This document shows, in pieces, positions 25,091 to 34,444 of a DNA stretch of 62,131 nucleotides. The notes below the pieces were generated by a model that saw only the letters and a program-made list of their open reading frames with translations, was not told where the DNA came from and ran no database searches. The DNA is from Aureimonas ureilytica DSM 18598 = NBRC 106430 (GTDB taxonomy: Bacteria > Pseudomonadota > Alphaproteobacteria > Rhizobiales > Rhizobiaceae), in contig NZ_ARQE01000014.1 in assembly GCF_000382705.1 (NCBI RefSeq), forward strand, positions 1 through 62,131. The letters are read 5' to 3'. Within the stretch, counting starts at the first letter, position 1. Each line of letters opens with the position of its first letter. The position numbers and the translations under genes are program-made.

Positions 25091-27351
25091 TCAGCTTCGC
25101 CCTCGACGGCCTCTACCGCACCGACGACGGCCTCGGCCTCCTGTACCACCTCGAGATCAACCTGTTCGGCCAACCAGCTGAGACCATCCCTGATGTACTT
25201 CGGAGTCGTCCAGCCCTCCGTGCCGGAGGCCATGATTTCCAGCGCGAATTTTGTCTTGTCGAAGTGCTTGCCACCAACCCGCTTGTGTAGGCCTTCCGCA
25301 AGTGCCGCGACGTCTTCAGGAGCCTTCTTGAGCTTAAGGCCCACGTCCTTGCGCTCGATGGCTTGGCACCATTCAGCGTTCTCGAGACCAAAGGCCTCTT
25401 CGAGCGTGCGACCGCACACTGAGACCGTCGCGCCACCCCAGGCGACGTCGGTGGCAACCTGATACGCCACCAGAACCTTCGCCGGTTCGGAGCCGGTGAT
25501 ATGAGCTGTTTTCTCGGCTGCGTCCGCTTTCAGCAGATCGCCTATGAGCCGCTTCTTGGGTAGCCACTTGATCAAAGTCTGGTTTGAAGTTTCAGCATTT
25601 TCGACCGAGGGAAGGCAGGCCTTGCCGTATCGCTTCATTGCTGGCTTTCCCTCCTCAGCGTCAGGAACCTCGAACTCGACCTCCTCGTCCTCCTCCGCAT
25701 CCTCGTCGATTGAATCTGGGATCGGCTTGGCGGTCACGCTGTCGATGTCCGTCACAATAAGTGTTGTGATGCCAAGAAACTCAATCAGCTCTTTGAATCG
25801 ATGACCAAAAGCGCCGCTGACTTCGAGGATGCAAAGCGAAGCGGACCGAAGCGTCGGCGCTTCTCGCTCGATCATGATGGGCATGAGGAGCCGTTCTACG
25901 TTGCCTTCCACCAAGATGGCGGCATCTGCAAAGAACAGGTCGCAATGAGTCAGCTTCAGATAGCGCTGGAGGAAATGCCGGTCCCTAGGCGCCTCTCCAG
26001 CCTGAAATGCTGAGAGATTGAGGACAAGCGTAGTCTGCTCCCCATCAGCATGCCTCCGGAAATATCGGATCGGAGCGAAGCCTCGCTCGTAGAGGATGTG
26101 CGGCGAATGGGTCGTCATCACAACTTGGCTGTTGTAGGCGCTCTCTTCGTCCTCTTTGACAAGGCTTAGCACGTTCCGGATGAAGACCTGCTGCAATTGG
26201 GCATGCAGGTGCGCCTCAGGCTCCTCAATGAAGATCAGGTGTAGCGGTGCGCGATTCTCCTCCTCGGCCTTCCACTTCCCGTGAATATCGAGTATCTCCA
26301 CCACCATGTAGATCAAGTTCTTAAAACCCAAGCCATTGTAGCTATCGGGCAACCGAGCGGCGTCGTCTCCATCGCCGAGCACGTAATGGATCTTGGCGTC
26401 CTGGCTCATTACCGTTGCAGGGTTGAGCGCTGACTTGATCTCTAGCCGTGGATTGTTAAGGCCGGGATAGCCGAGAGTGGCAATACGGTCGAGCGTGTCC
26501 TTGAAGACGTCTTTGAGGTGGTCGTTGAGCCCCGCTTCGGATTTGAAAAGCGCCCTGAGGGCCGTGTGGTCTTCCTCCCGTTGGCTGAGGTTGCGTTCGT
26601 AGAACCGGCTTAGCCGGCGGGACAGGTCCTCGGACCGGCCCGAACCGCCTTCGGTTTTCGACGCCGGATCGGCGAGGTGGCGTTGGGCGTTAAGACAATC
26701 GACTCTAACAAGCGACCTGAGTACAGCAGCCCCGCTTACCTCGCCAGCGAGGGGAGCTGGGCTGTAGCCGATTTCCTCCACCAAAGCGGAATCGAACCGC
26801 GCGCGATCCAATACGCTGTAGCGGAGCTCGAACTCGAGGTGAAGTTCCTTCTCGAGGTAATCGGTGAGCGATTTCGGCCAGGGCTTGTAGTCGCCAGCCT
26901 CGTTCGGCAGCGCAGCAGCCTTTTCCGTCACCGCGGCCTTGCGCTCCCTGAAACGCTTCAGCAGTTCTGATGACGAGCAAGCAGCCAGTTCCACTCGCAT
27001 GCCGACCATGCTGCCTTCCCATGCCGTGCTCGGCAGTATCGGCATCACAAGGTACAGATCCTCTGCGTTCACCTTGAACCATAAATCCAGCACGATGGAT
27101 GGGATTTCGGCAGTGGCGTCGCCGATAGGATCAGCCACCTCAAGAGCGTTAAGCTGCTTCCATGTGTGTGAACTGAAGTCAAACAGCGTGAACCGGTCCT
27201 TCGAGCCAGACAGGAACATCATTATGGCTTGAGTAGCCGATGTTTTGCCGCTGTTGTTGGAGCCGACAAAGATCGAAATGTCCGATCCCAGCTCAATATG
27301 CGCGTCGCGAAGCCGACGAAAATTCTTCAAACGATACGAATGCAGATACAT
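25087..27351 (-). CDS. OLD-family ATPase with TOPRIM nuclease domain, Gabija GajA-like
   Basis: The 754-residue protein has an ABC-type ATPase (Walker A GSNNSGKT at 30-37, Walker B LIFIEEPEAHLHAQ at about 374, and MTTHSPHILYERG) followed by a TOPRIM domain (AILVEGNVERLL at about 480 and LIVTDIDS at about 533 provide the metal-binding Glu and DxD). An acidic linker (DEDAEEDEEVEFEVPDAEE) separates this from a C-terminal region. OLD proteins cut DNA, and GajA nicks phage DNA when nucleotide levels fall. Coupling to a UvrD-like helicase gene makes this a class 2 OLD/Gabija-like operon. It is some 170 residues longer than classical GajA, so it may be a separate branch. Confidence 0.9.
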   Translation of the reverse strand: MYLHSYRLKNFRRLRDAHIELGSDISIFVGSNNSGKTSATQAIMMFLSGSKDRFTLFDFSSHTWKQLNALEVADPIGDATAEIPSIVLDLWFKVNAEDLYLVMPILPSTAWEGSMVGMRVELAACSSSELLKRFRERKAAVTEKAAALPNEAGDYKPWPKSLTDYLEKELHLEFELRYSVLDRARFDSALVEEIGYSPAPLAGEVSGAAVLRSLVRVDCLNAQRHLADPASKTEGGSGRSEDLSRRLSRFYERNLSQREEDHTALRALFKSEAGLNDHLKDVFKDTLDRIATLGYPGLNNPRLEIKSALNPATVMSQDAKIHYVLGDGDDAARLPDSYNGLGFKNLIYMVVEILDIHGKWKAEEENRAPLHLIFIEEPEAHLHAQLQQVFIRNVLSLVKEDEESAYNSQVVMTTHSPHILYERGFAPIRYFRRHADGEQTTLVLNLSAFQAGEAPRDRHFLQRYLKLTHCDLFFADAAILVEGNVERLLMPIMIEREAPTLRSASLCILEVSGAFGHRFKELIEFLGITTLIVTDIDSVTAKPIPDSIDEDAEEDEEVEFEVPDAEEGKPAMKRYGKACLPSVENAETSNQTLIKWLPKKRLIGDLLKADAAEKTAHITGSEPAKVLVAYQVATDVAWGGATVSVCGRTLEEAFGLENAEWCQAIERKDVGLKLKKAPEDVAALAEGLHKRVGGKHFDKTKFALEIMASGTEGWTTPKYIRDGLSWLAEQVDLEVVQEAEAVVGAVEAVEGEAE

Positions 27352-27611
27352 AGTCGAGGACTCAAATGTAATGCGTGCGTGGCGATACCGTTACAATGCA
27401 TTAAAGCAGACCCATCCTCTTCTCCAATCACAACTAACGAATGTGCGGCATATGGTCGCTACAAGCTGTGTCAGCGGATTGCTGCTTCCCTAATGGCTGG
27501 GGTTCGAGAAGTGTCGAAGGCGCCAAGTCGGTATCGTGCCCCTCCTCCAGTTGAGTTTTAGATCGTGTGGGCTGTAGCACGCTTGCTGAAGTCGCGTTAA
27601 CGTTGTGCGTT

Positions 27612-28865
27612 ATGCGCACGCCTCTCACTTTCGTTCACGCCGCTGACATCCATCTCGACAGTCCACTGCATGGTCTTTCGCGCAAGGATGAGGCTTTCTC
27701 GCAGCTCGTACGCGGGGCGACGCGAACTGCGTTTGCTAGGGTCGTTGACCTCGCGATCGATGAAGGCGCTGCCTTCGTGGTGATCGCAGGCGATCTCTAT
27801 GACGGCGCCTGGAAGGATCAGTCTACCGGCCAGTTTGCGGTCGCGCAGCTCGCTCGGCTGACGCGTGCCGGTATCCGTGCGGTCATCTCCTTTGGCAACC
27901 ATGACGCCGAAAGCCGCGTCACCCGACATCTGACGCCGCCCGAAGGTGTCTACATGTTGGCGAATGCAAGGTGCGAGACTGTGCTTTTCGATGATCTCGG
28001 CGTTGCGATCCACGGTCGCTCCTACAAGCAGGCTGCCACCACGGAGAATATCGCGGCCACCTACTGCCCACCAGTGAAGGGGATGCTCAACGTCGCCATG
28101 CTCCATACTGCGCTCGATGGGCACGAGGGCCACGCGAATTACGCGCCCTGCTCACTCGCTGAGCTTCAGGCGGCGGGACACGACTACTGGGCGCTTGGCC
28201 ACGTCCACGACCATGCCGTGCGCTCGACGCATCCACATGTGGTCTTCGCGGGCAACACGCAAGGACGGCACGTTCGCGAAACCGGTCCGAAAGGCGTGGT
28301 CGTCGTGCGCGCCGAAGATGGAGCGATCAGCACCGTCGAGCACCGGGCGACCGACGAAATCCGTTGGGCAAATCTGCGCGTCGATGCAAGCTGTGCACGT
28401 GATACCCTCGAAGCCCTCACCGCGATACAAGCCGAACTTCGCCCGGTCGTAGCGGCAGCTGAGGGGCGCCCAGTCGCGGCGCGTGTTGCCGTTGTGGCCG
28501 ATGCAGCACTGGCAATGCGACTTAATGCTGATCCGTCCTTCTTCGAAACGGAAGTGCGGGGTCACGCCGCAGGCATCTCCGACACGCTCTGGATCGAACG
28601 GGTGAAGGTCGCGGCGCGTGCAGAAGCGGGCACCTACGGTCTGCCGCCGGAACTTCGCGATCTCCTCGACCAGGCGATGACCGACCCGGACTGTCGCCGC
28701 GCGATCGAGGCCGCCATCGCGCCGCTCGTCGGAAAGCTTCCGACGGAAATTGGGGACGCTGAGACCGCACCGCTCATCGCCTTTGCAAGGGCCGGCAACG
28801 GCGAAGCTATTGTCGAGGCAGCGCGCAGCCTCATTGAAGCGCGGCTCGCGGGAGACAAGGATTGA
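27612..28865 (+). CDS. SbcD/YhaO-like metallophosphoesterase (DNA exonuclease subunit)
   Basis: The 417-residue protein carries the calcineurin-like phosphoesterase motifs of the Mre11/SbcD family: FVHAADIHLDSPL, VVIAGDLYDG, SFGNHDAES, AMLHT and ALGHVHDH. These bind two metal ions for exonuclease and endonuclease action on DNA ends. ATG 27612 starts MRTPLTFVHAADIH; a longer frame from 27567 adds an unlikely 15 residues. Its TGA overlaps the next ATG by one base, so the two are coupled. It is divergent from the OLD gene, with 260 bases between. Confidence 0.9.
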   Translation: MRTPLTFVHAADIHLDSPLHGLSRKDEAFSQLVRGATRTAFARVVDLAIDEGAAFVVIAGDLYDGAWKDQSTGQFAVAQLARLTRAGIRAVISFGNHDAESRVTRHLTPPEGVYMLANARCETVLFDDLGVAIHGRSYKQAATTENIAATYCPPVKGMLNVAMLHTALDGHEGHANYAPCSLAELQAAGHDYWALGHVHDHAVRSTHPHVVFAGNTQGRHVRETGPKGVVVVRAEDGAISTVEHRATDEIRWANLRVDASCARDTLEALTAIQAELRPVVAAAEGRPVAARVAVVADAALAMRLNADPSFFETEVRGHAAGISDTLWIERVKVAARAEAGTYGLPPELRDLLDQAMTDPDCRRAIEAAIAPLVGKLPTEIGDAETAPLIAFARAGNGEAIVEAARSLIEARLAGDKD

Positions 28866-31800
28866 TGCGCTTCCGGAGGCTCGAACTCATCCGCTACGGG
28901 GGCTTTGCCGATCGCGTCTTCGACTTCGGTGAGGGCGGGCCGTATCTGCATTTGGTGGTGGGACCAAACGAGGCCGGCAAATCCACTGCGCTTGCAGCGA
29001 TCGGCGATCTTCTGTTCGGAATCCCCGGTCAAAGCAGCCAGAACTGGCACTACGACTATTCCCAGCTTAGGCTGCGCGCGCTAATCGAGCACGACGGGGA
29101 AACGATCGACGTAACGCGGCGCAAGGGCAACCGGGATACGCTGTTGCAAGCTGACGGAACGCCCTTCAAGGCAGACCCACTAGCCAAGCTTCTCGGCGGT
29201 TTGGACCGGACGGCGTTCGAGCGGATGTTCGGTCTCGACCACACGAAACTTCGCCGCGGCGGCGAGGGGATCCTCAGCGGCCGCGATGACGCTGCGCGGA
29301 TCACGCTCGAAGCAGGTACCGGCCTTTCGCATATCGGAACCGAGTTGAAGAAGCTCGAAGAGGCCGCTGTCGCGCTGTTCAAGCCGGCGGGTCAGAACCC
29401 GCCCGTCAACCGCCTGCTGCGCGAGCGCACCGAGGCGTTGGGTCGGGTCCGCCAATCTTCCATTGGCGATGCCGACTGGATGAAGGTACGCCAACGCCGG
29501 ACTGATGCCGAAACGCGGCGCCGGGCGCTGATCGAGGAAGCGGAAGCCATGAGTCGCGAGCAGGCGCGGCTTGATCGCATTGCGAGGGCGCGCGCCCCCT
29601 TCGCCCGGCTGAAGGAAGCGCGACGCGAACTGGACGAGCTGCGCGATGTTCCGGACATGGCCCCGGACGCCGGCGAACGCTTCGCCTTGGCGAAGGCCGA
29701 GCGCGGCACGCTCGCTGCGCTGGCGACGCGGGTCGAGGCAGATATCGCGCGTGTCGCGGCTGTGATCGATGCCATTGCAGTGCCGGGTCCTATCCTTGCC
29801 GAGCGCGCAGCGATCGAAGCGTTAGATGAGCGCCGCCCGGTGATCGCCACGGCAGCCATGGACCTAGAGCGCCGACGCGCCGAACTGGAGCGTATAGACG
29901 CGCGGATTACTAGCGCACGCGCCGAGGCGCACCTTAGGGACGGAGTTGCGCTCCCGACGGTCGGCTGGCGCCGACGTGCCGTCACGCATTTGGAAGCGCG
30001 CCGCGATCTGCGCCAGCGCGAAGCAGTTGCAGGCAAGGAGCGAGCGAGAATTGCGGTCGCTCGCGCGGAGGGCGCGGCCGAACTCGCTCGACTAGGCGAT
30101 TTCGTCGATCCGGGAGCAGTGAACGAGGCCTTGGCCACTTTGCCGATGGACGTTGAGACAAGGCTCGGACAGGCGGAGAAGGATGCCGCGCGGAGGCACA
30201 CACGCGCAAACAGCCAGCTGGAAGGCCTTCGTCCATGGGCGGGCACCGCGGCGGTGCTGGCGAGGCTGGAGCTGCCGAGCGCCGCGGAAGCTGGTGAAGC
30301 GCAGAGAACGATCGATACGGCTCGAAACGAGGCTTTCGCTGCGCGCAAGGAAGCAGAGGCTGCAGAAACGACCGCGATCCGAGAGAAGAGCAAGCTGGCG
30401 ACGATCACAGCAGGCGATACGCTGCCGACGCCAGATGCCATTGCGGCACAGCGTGCCTCCCGCGACCGGGTGGTCGATGCTGTGCGTGAACGTCTCGCGT
30501 CCGAGCGCCGCGCCGACGACGAGGCTACCGGATACGCGCTGAGGGAGGCGGTCGCCGAGGCCGACCGCCTCGCAGATCGACGGGACGGTGAAGCCACGCG
30601 TATCGCCGAACACGGGCTCGCCGTCGTGGGCCTCGCCGAAGCCGAGGAATTGCGCGCTGCAGCGGAGAAGCGACGGAGCGTGTGGGCCGCCGAGTTGGAG
30701 CGGGCGGAGGCTGAGTGGGCCGCTCGCCTCGGCGCGCTGGGGTTCGAGAGACCGATCATTGCCGCCGATTTTGCAAACTGGCTGATGCAGCGGACGGCGG
30801 CACTCGAAGCCGGGCGCGAAGCGACGGAAGCGCTCGAGACACTGCAAGAGTTGCGAGCCTCGATCGAGCGCTCTCGAAGCCGGATCCGGCAAGCGCTGGC
30901 AGATGCCGGTGGCGGCGGAGTTGCGCAGGATGATCCTGGGCTCATTGAACGAGCTCGCCGTTTTGTCGCTGTTTCGAGCGAGAGCGCCACCGCGCGCGAA
31001 CGCATCGCTCGGGAGATGGTGGTGATCGATCGCGCTGCGGCGGAACTTGAACTGGAAGAGAAAGGCATCGACGAGGAGCGTCTGGCTCTCGATGCAGAAA
31101 TCGGGGCCCTCGCGGAGGAGGCGGGTCTTGCGGAGACGAGCGGCGAAGTCGCGCTGGTGGATGTTCTGGCTGCGCTCGAAGGGATCGCCGAGGAGACCGC
31201 GACACGTGAAGGCGTGGCTCGCCAGATCGTCGGCATCGAGCGCGACAGGATCGCGTTCGAGGCGGATCTCGACACCGTGCTCGGCGCGCTTAGGCAAGTC
31301 CGGAAAGGCAGGGCGGTCGACCAGGTGCAGACGCTTGCCGCTGGGCTCGATGATGCTATTCGCGACACCGAAGAGCGGGACACGCAAAGCGGTGAACGCA
31401 CGCGGCTCACAGAGGAGTTCGCGCAGACGAAGGCCCAACTCGACGCCGCCGAAATTGTGATCGGCGTGCTGATGCAAGCAGCGGGGGTCGCCGACGAAAT
31501 GGCACTTGATCAAACGATCGCAAAGGCCGATCGCCGGGCCCTCCTGCGAACGGTCGAGCGCGAAGCGCTCATGGACCTTGCCGGTGCTGACAACAACGCA
31601 GGACTCGACGCGCTGGCTGTCGAGATCGCCGAACTGTCCGCCGAGGAAGAAGCGGCGGCCCGCAGCCGCATCCAGGATCGCCGACTGGATCTTGCCAGCG
31701 AGCGCGAAGAGGTTGGTCGTGCCCTCAACGCTGTAGAAGAAGAAATGGAGCGTGCCGCTAGCGACAGCGCCGCCGCCAACGCGCAGCAAGAGGCGACGGA

Positions 31801-32338
31801 AGTGGCCCATCAGCTTGCCGAAGTGGCGGAGGAACATGTGCGGACGGCTTCGGCTGCCGCCCTCTTGCGGTGGATGCTCGATCGCCATCGGGCCACCAAT
31901 CAGGCCCCGCTCATTGCGCGGGCTGGTGCCCTTTTTGCCAAAATCACCGGCGGAGCCTTCGCAGGTCTCGGTGTTGGCTACGGCGCGGACGACAAACCAG
32001 TCATCCTCGCCCGACGCGCAGATGGTGCTGAAGTCGGCGTCGAGGCCCTGAGCGAAGGCACGCGCGATCAGCTGTACCTGGCGCTGCGGCTTGGTTCGAT
32101 CGAAGGCCGGTCCGGCGTAGGCACGCTGCCAGTGATCTGCGACGATCTCCTAATCACTGCCGACGACGCACGAGCCGCCTGCCTGTTCGAAGTCCTTGCC
32201 GCCGCTGCGGCGCATACTCAGGTCATTGTGTTCAGCCATCACGAGCATCTGATTGAGGTTGCCCGAAAAGCGCTCGGTGCGGGAGGCTTCCAGCTGCAAC
32301 GCATCGTATCCAACCTCGATACGACTGCGGCCGCGTAG
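28865..32338 (+). CDS. SbcC/YhaN-like SMC-type ATPase
   Basis: The 1157-residue protein has a Walker A near residue 37 (VVGPNEAGKSTALAAIG), about 850 residues rich in Ala, Glu and Arg that form long coiled coils, and a C-terminal half-ATPase with ALSEGTRDQLYLALRL (ABC signature), VICDDLLI (Walker B) and VIVFSHHEHLIEVA. This is the Rad50/SbcC/YhaN pattern. It should partner the YhaO-like nuclease to process DNA ends, blocked ends or hairpins. The N-terminal MRFRRLELIRYGGFADRVFD matches YhaN-type rather than classical SbcC starts. Such pairs occur both as housekeeping and as accessory systems. Confidence 0.9.
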   Translation: MRFRRLELIRYGGFADRVFDFGEGGPYLHLVVGPNEAGKSTALAAIGDLLFGIPGQSSQNWHYDYSQLRLRALIEHDGETIDVTRRKGNRDTLLQADGTPFKADPLAKLLGGLDRTAFERMFGLDHTKLRRGGEGILSGRDDAARITLEAGTGLSHIGTELKKLEEAAVALFKPAGQNPPVNRLLRERTEALGRVRQSSIGDADWMKVRQRRTDAETRRRALIEEAEAMSREQARLDRIARARAPFARLKEARRELDELRDVPDMAPDAGERFALAKAERGTLAALATRVEADIARVAAVIDAIAVPGPILAERAAIEALDERRPVIATAAMDLERRRAELERIDARITSARAEAHLRDGVALPTVGWRRRAVTHLEARRDLRQREAVAGKERARIAVARAEGAAELARLGDFVDPGAVNEALATLPMDVETRLGQAEKDAARRHTRANSQLEGLRPWAGTAAVLARLELPSAAEAGEAQRTIDTARNEAFAARKEAEAAETTAIREKSKLATITAGDTLPTPDAIAAQRASRDRVVDAVRERLASERRADDEATGYALREAVAEADRLADRRDGEATRIAEHGLAVVGLAEAEELRAAAEKRRSVWAAELERAEAEWAARLGALGFERPIIAADFANWLMQRTAALEAGREATEALETLQELRASIERSRSRIRQALADAGGGGVAQDDPGLIERARRFVAVSSESATARERIAREMVVIDRAAAELELEEKGIDEERLALDAEIGALAEEAGLAETSGEVALVDVLAALEGIAEETATREGVARQIVGIERDRIAFEADLDTVLGALRQVRKGRAVDQVQTLAAGLDDAIRDTEERDTQSGERTRLTEEFAQTKAQLDAAEIVIGVLMQAAGVADEMALDQTIAKADRRALLRTVEREALMDLAGADNNAGLDALAVEIAELSAEEEAAARSRIQDRRLDLASEREEVGRALNAVEEEMERAASDSAAANAQQEATEVAHQLAEVAEEHVRTASAAALLRWMLDRHRATNQAPLIARAGALFAKITGGAFAGLGVGYGADDKPVILARRADGAEVGVEALSEGTRDQLYLALRLGSIEGRSGVGTLPVICDDLLITADDARAACLFEVLAAAAAHTQVIVFSHHEHLIEVARKALGAGGFQLQRIVSNLDTTAAA

Positions 32339-32504
32339 GACCCTGCTGATACCAGCTCAGAGTTTTCCGCAAAGACGGTCGTTTCTGCGACAGATGCACA
32401 TCGGCCAACTGTTGCTTCACCTAAAATGGTTTGGCTCCATCCGGTCCTCTAAAGGCATACTCAACGCGGACCGTTGGGCAGCCTTACGATGCGCCGGCGT
32501 TCGG

Positions 32505-32660
32505 TCTGTGGGCGAAATGGCAGCTATCATTCTTGCCGGTCCGAGAGCTGCCTGTCCGCTTTCGGCCCATTCATCTGGGTCAGCAGGTGGCGTAGAAGGG
32601 TGGAAAAGCGCCCTTCCGCTCGATGGCCGCCGAAGCAGAAAGCCGACGTTCCGCTTCTTG
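32505..32660. repeat. Dispersed palindromic repeat, copy B
   Basis: On the minus strand this contains CCCAGATGAATGGGCC then GAAAGCGGACAGGCAGCT, nearly the same as copy F (CCCAGATAAATGGGCC then GAAAGCGGACCGGCAGCT). GCAGCT and AGCTGC arms form a stem-loop. A second part (32,600-32,660) repeats AAAGCC, CGTTCCGCTTC-type elements. It fills the gap between yhaN and hxlR; no gene is supported in 32,339-32,721. Confidence 0.7.
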
Positions 32661-32721
32661 CTGCTGTCAATGTGACAGCGCGACGAGGCCGAAGGCTCAT
32701 AGGGTCCGCGCACCCCCGACG

Positions 32722-33165
32722 TCACCGTTCCTTCCCATCGGCGCTCATCCGCATCGCCCGGCTTCCCAGCGTGGCTCCCGTGACGGCGTCGATGCCGATC
32801 GGCTGGATCTCGTGCCCCGCCTCAACATCGACGTAGCGCGCGAGGTTCGCTCCGCAGTTTCGCTGTGCCCAAGCCCCGATCATGAGGAGGACGGGCAGGA
32901 AGTCCTGGCCCTTGGCTGTCAGGACGTACTCTTCTCGCGGCGGTCGCTCGGAGTAGAGCCGCTTTTCCAGAAGGCCGTGTTCCGTCAAAGCACCTAGGCG
33001 CTTCGTCAACATAGTCGGCGCGATCCCGAGGTTCTTGCGAAACTGATCGAAGCGGCTGAGCCCTGCATGCGCGTCGCGAAGGATGAGAATGCTCCAGGCG
33101 TCACCGACCGACTCAAGGCCGCGAGCGACAGGGCATCCGGCAAAGGGCGAAATTTGCTTGTCCAT
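32722..33165 (-). CDS. HxlR-family transcriptional regulator
   Basis: The 147-residue protein has the HxlR winged helix: CPVARGLESVGDAWSILILR with the conserved Cys near residue 11, FDQFRKNLGIAPTMLTKRL and REEYVLTAKGQDFLPVLL. Such proteins, often redox or electrophile sensors through that Cys, repress an adjacent gene. It is divergent from a short-chain dehydrogenase gene, the usual arrangement for HxlR-controlled oxidoreductases. About 30 extra residues follow the core domain. Confidence 0.9.
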   Translation of the reverse strand: MDKQISPFAGCPVARGLESVGDAWSILILRDAHAGLSRFDQFRKNLGIAPTMLTKRLGALTEHGLLEKRLYSERPPREEYVLTAKGQDFLPVLLMIGAWAQRNCGANLARYVDVEAGHEIQPIGIDAVTGATLGSRAMRMSADGKER

Positions 33166-33172
33166 ATCTTTT

Positions 33173-33205
33173 CGGTAGTGACTAGATATCGATTTGATAG
33201 TACCG
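33173..33205. promoter_or_regulatory. Candidate HxlR operator between hxlR and the SDR gene
   Basis: CGGTAGTGACTA at 33173-33184 is mirrored by GATAGTACCG at 33196-33205, giving CGGTA/TACCG outer arms around an AT-rich centre that includes GATATC. The site is 8 bases before the hxlR start and 43 bases before the SDR start, well placed to repress both. Confidence 0.5.
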
Positions 33206-33247
33206 CTTCACACAACGGCAATCCACCCCGACCCGAAAGACGGATTC

Positions 33248-34060
33248 ATGAGCACGGCAAACAAAGGTATCGCTCTCGTCACGGGCGCCTCCTCCGGCAT
33301 CGGCCTCGTCACGGCGCAGGCACTTTCGAAGGCGGGATACCGAGTGTTCGGGACCAGCCGCAAGGCGCTCGGCAACATGCCCGGCATCACGATGCTCTTC
33401 TGCGACGTGACGGACGAGGCATCGGTGGAGGCGCTCATCGCCGAGATTGTCCGCCAAGCGGGACGCATCGACCTCGTCGTCAACAATGCCGGGATTGGCC
33501 TGCTGGGCGCTGCCGAGGAGTCGTCGATCGCCCAGGCCCAGCGCCTCTTTGACGTCAACGTCTTCGGAGTCGCCCGCGTGGTCAACGCGGTGCTGCCCAT
33601 GATGCGAGCTCAAAAGTCCGGCCGAATCGTCAACATGAGCTCGATCCTCGGCCTGATTCCGTCACCCTTCAATGCCTTCTACGCTGCCACCAAGCATGCG
33701 GTGGAAGGCTATACGGAGTCCCTCGATCATGAGATCCGCAGGTTCGGCATCCGTGCCGTGCTGGTCGAACCGGGCGTGACGCGCACCTCCTTCGAGGAGA
33801 ACCTGACGCGCGGCGACCAGCCTATGACGGTCTACGCGGCCGAACGATCGGCCAGCGAGACGCTCATGCGCAAATGGGTCGAGGAGGGGGACGCCCCCGA
33901 GATTGTCGCCAAGATGGTCGTGAAGGCAGCAACCAACAAACGTCCGAGACTCCGCTACTCGGCAGGCAAGCAGTCGGGCCTGGTCCGGTCCATGCGTCGC
34001 TTCCTGCCAGAACGGGTCGTTGATCGCATCCTGCACAAGGTCAACGATCTAACCTCGTGA
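33248..34060 (+). CDS. Short-chain dehydrogenase/reductase
   Basis: The 270-residue classical SDR has the cofactor motif TGASSGIGLVTAQALSKAGY, DVTD after strand 3, NNAGIG, the catalytic Ser in IVNMSSILGLI and the YAATKHAVEGYTESL motif with Tyr and Lys. The Arg in FGTSRKA after strand 2 suits NADPH. The substrate is unknown. ATG 33248 (MSTANKGIALVTG) was preferred to the upstream ATG 33194, which lies in the operator region. It is divergent from hxlR and probably under its control. Confidence 0.92.
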   Translation: MSTANKGIALVTGASSGIGLVTAQALSKAGYRVFGTSRKALGNMPGITMLFCDVTDEASVEALIAEIVRQAGRIDLVVNNAGIGLLGAAEESSIAQAQRLFDVNVFGVARVVNAVLPMMRAQKSGRIVNMSSILGLIPSPFNAFYAATKHAVEGYTESLDHEIRRFGIRAVLVEPGVTRTSFEENLTRGDQPMTVYAAERSASETLMRKWVEEGDAPEIVAKMVVKAATNKRPRLRYSAGKQSGLVRSMRRFLPERVVDRILHKVNDLTS

Positions 34061-34360
34061 ATTCCTTCTGCCGCTTACCGCAGGCAAACTGGACGGACGC
34101 TTCTGCCCGTCGCTGGCGGCTCGGCACGAAAGGGGCGATGGCGATCAACGGCGGCGGAGTAGGTTGGGCCACAGCGCATCCAAGCAATGTCTTACGCCTT
34201 CGAGGGGTGACTGCGAGCTTAAGGGCGCGACAGCGCTGGAGGCCGTCCTGCACGCCATGCAGGCAACCCGTCCGTCCGCAGACTTCATCAACGCAGCCAT
34301 CTAGGACGCGGAGGAATGACTGCTTACATGCGTTTGTTTGAGGTTCGTTGATGGCATGGT
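34061..34360. other. Intergenic region after the SDR gene
   Basis: No gene is supported. Weak fragments of the dispersed repeat (GGACGGACGCTTCTGCC, CCGTCCGTCCGCAGAC) are visible near 34,090 and 34,265, but they are too diverged to delimit. Confidence 0.35.
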
Positions 34361-34436
34361 TGGGTCGACAGCGGAGCGGCAGCTTTCCGCTGGATCGCCC
34401 GGAAAGCGGACAGGCCGCTTTCGGCCCCCTTCCGCA
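34361..34436. repeat. Dispersed palindromic repeat, copy C
   Basis: GAAAGCGG at 34402-34409 and CCGCTTTC at 34415-34422 form a perfect 8-base stem with loop ACAGG. A flanking GCGGCAGCTTTCCGC carries the other half of the family consensus. It lies 9 bases after the stop of the TRAP permease gene and could act as a 3' end structure. Confidence 0.7.
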
Positions 34437-34444
34437 GATGTCGC

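Noticed and set aside
29392-31410. A 672-codon open frame antisense to the yhaN-like gene
   Set aside because: It is extremely Ser/Arg/Ala-rich with no domain, and results from the GC-rich third positions of the real coding strand, which shows clear ATPase motifs.
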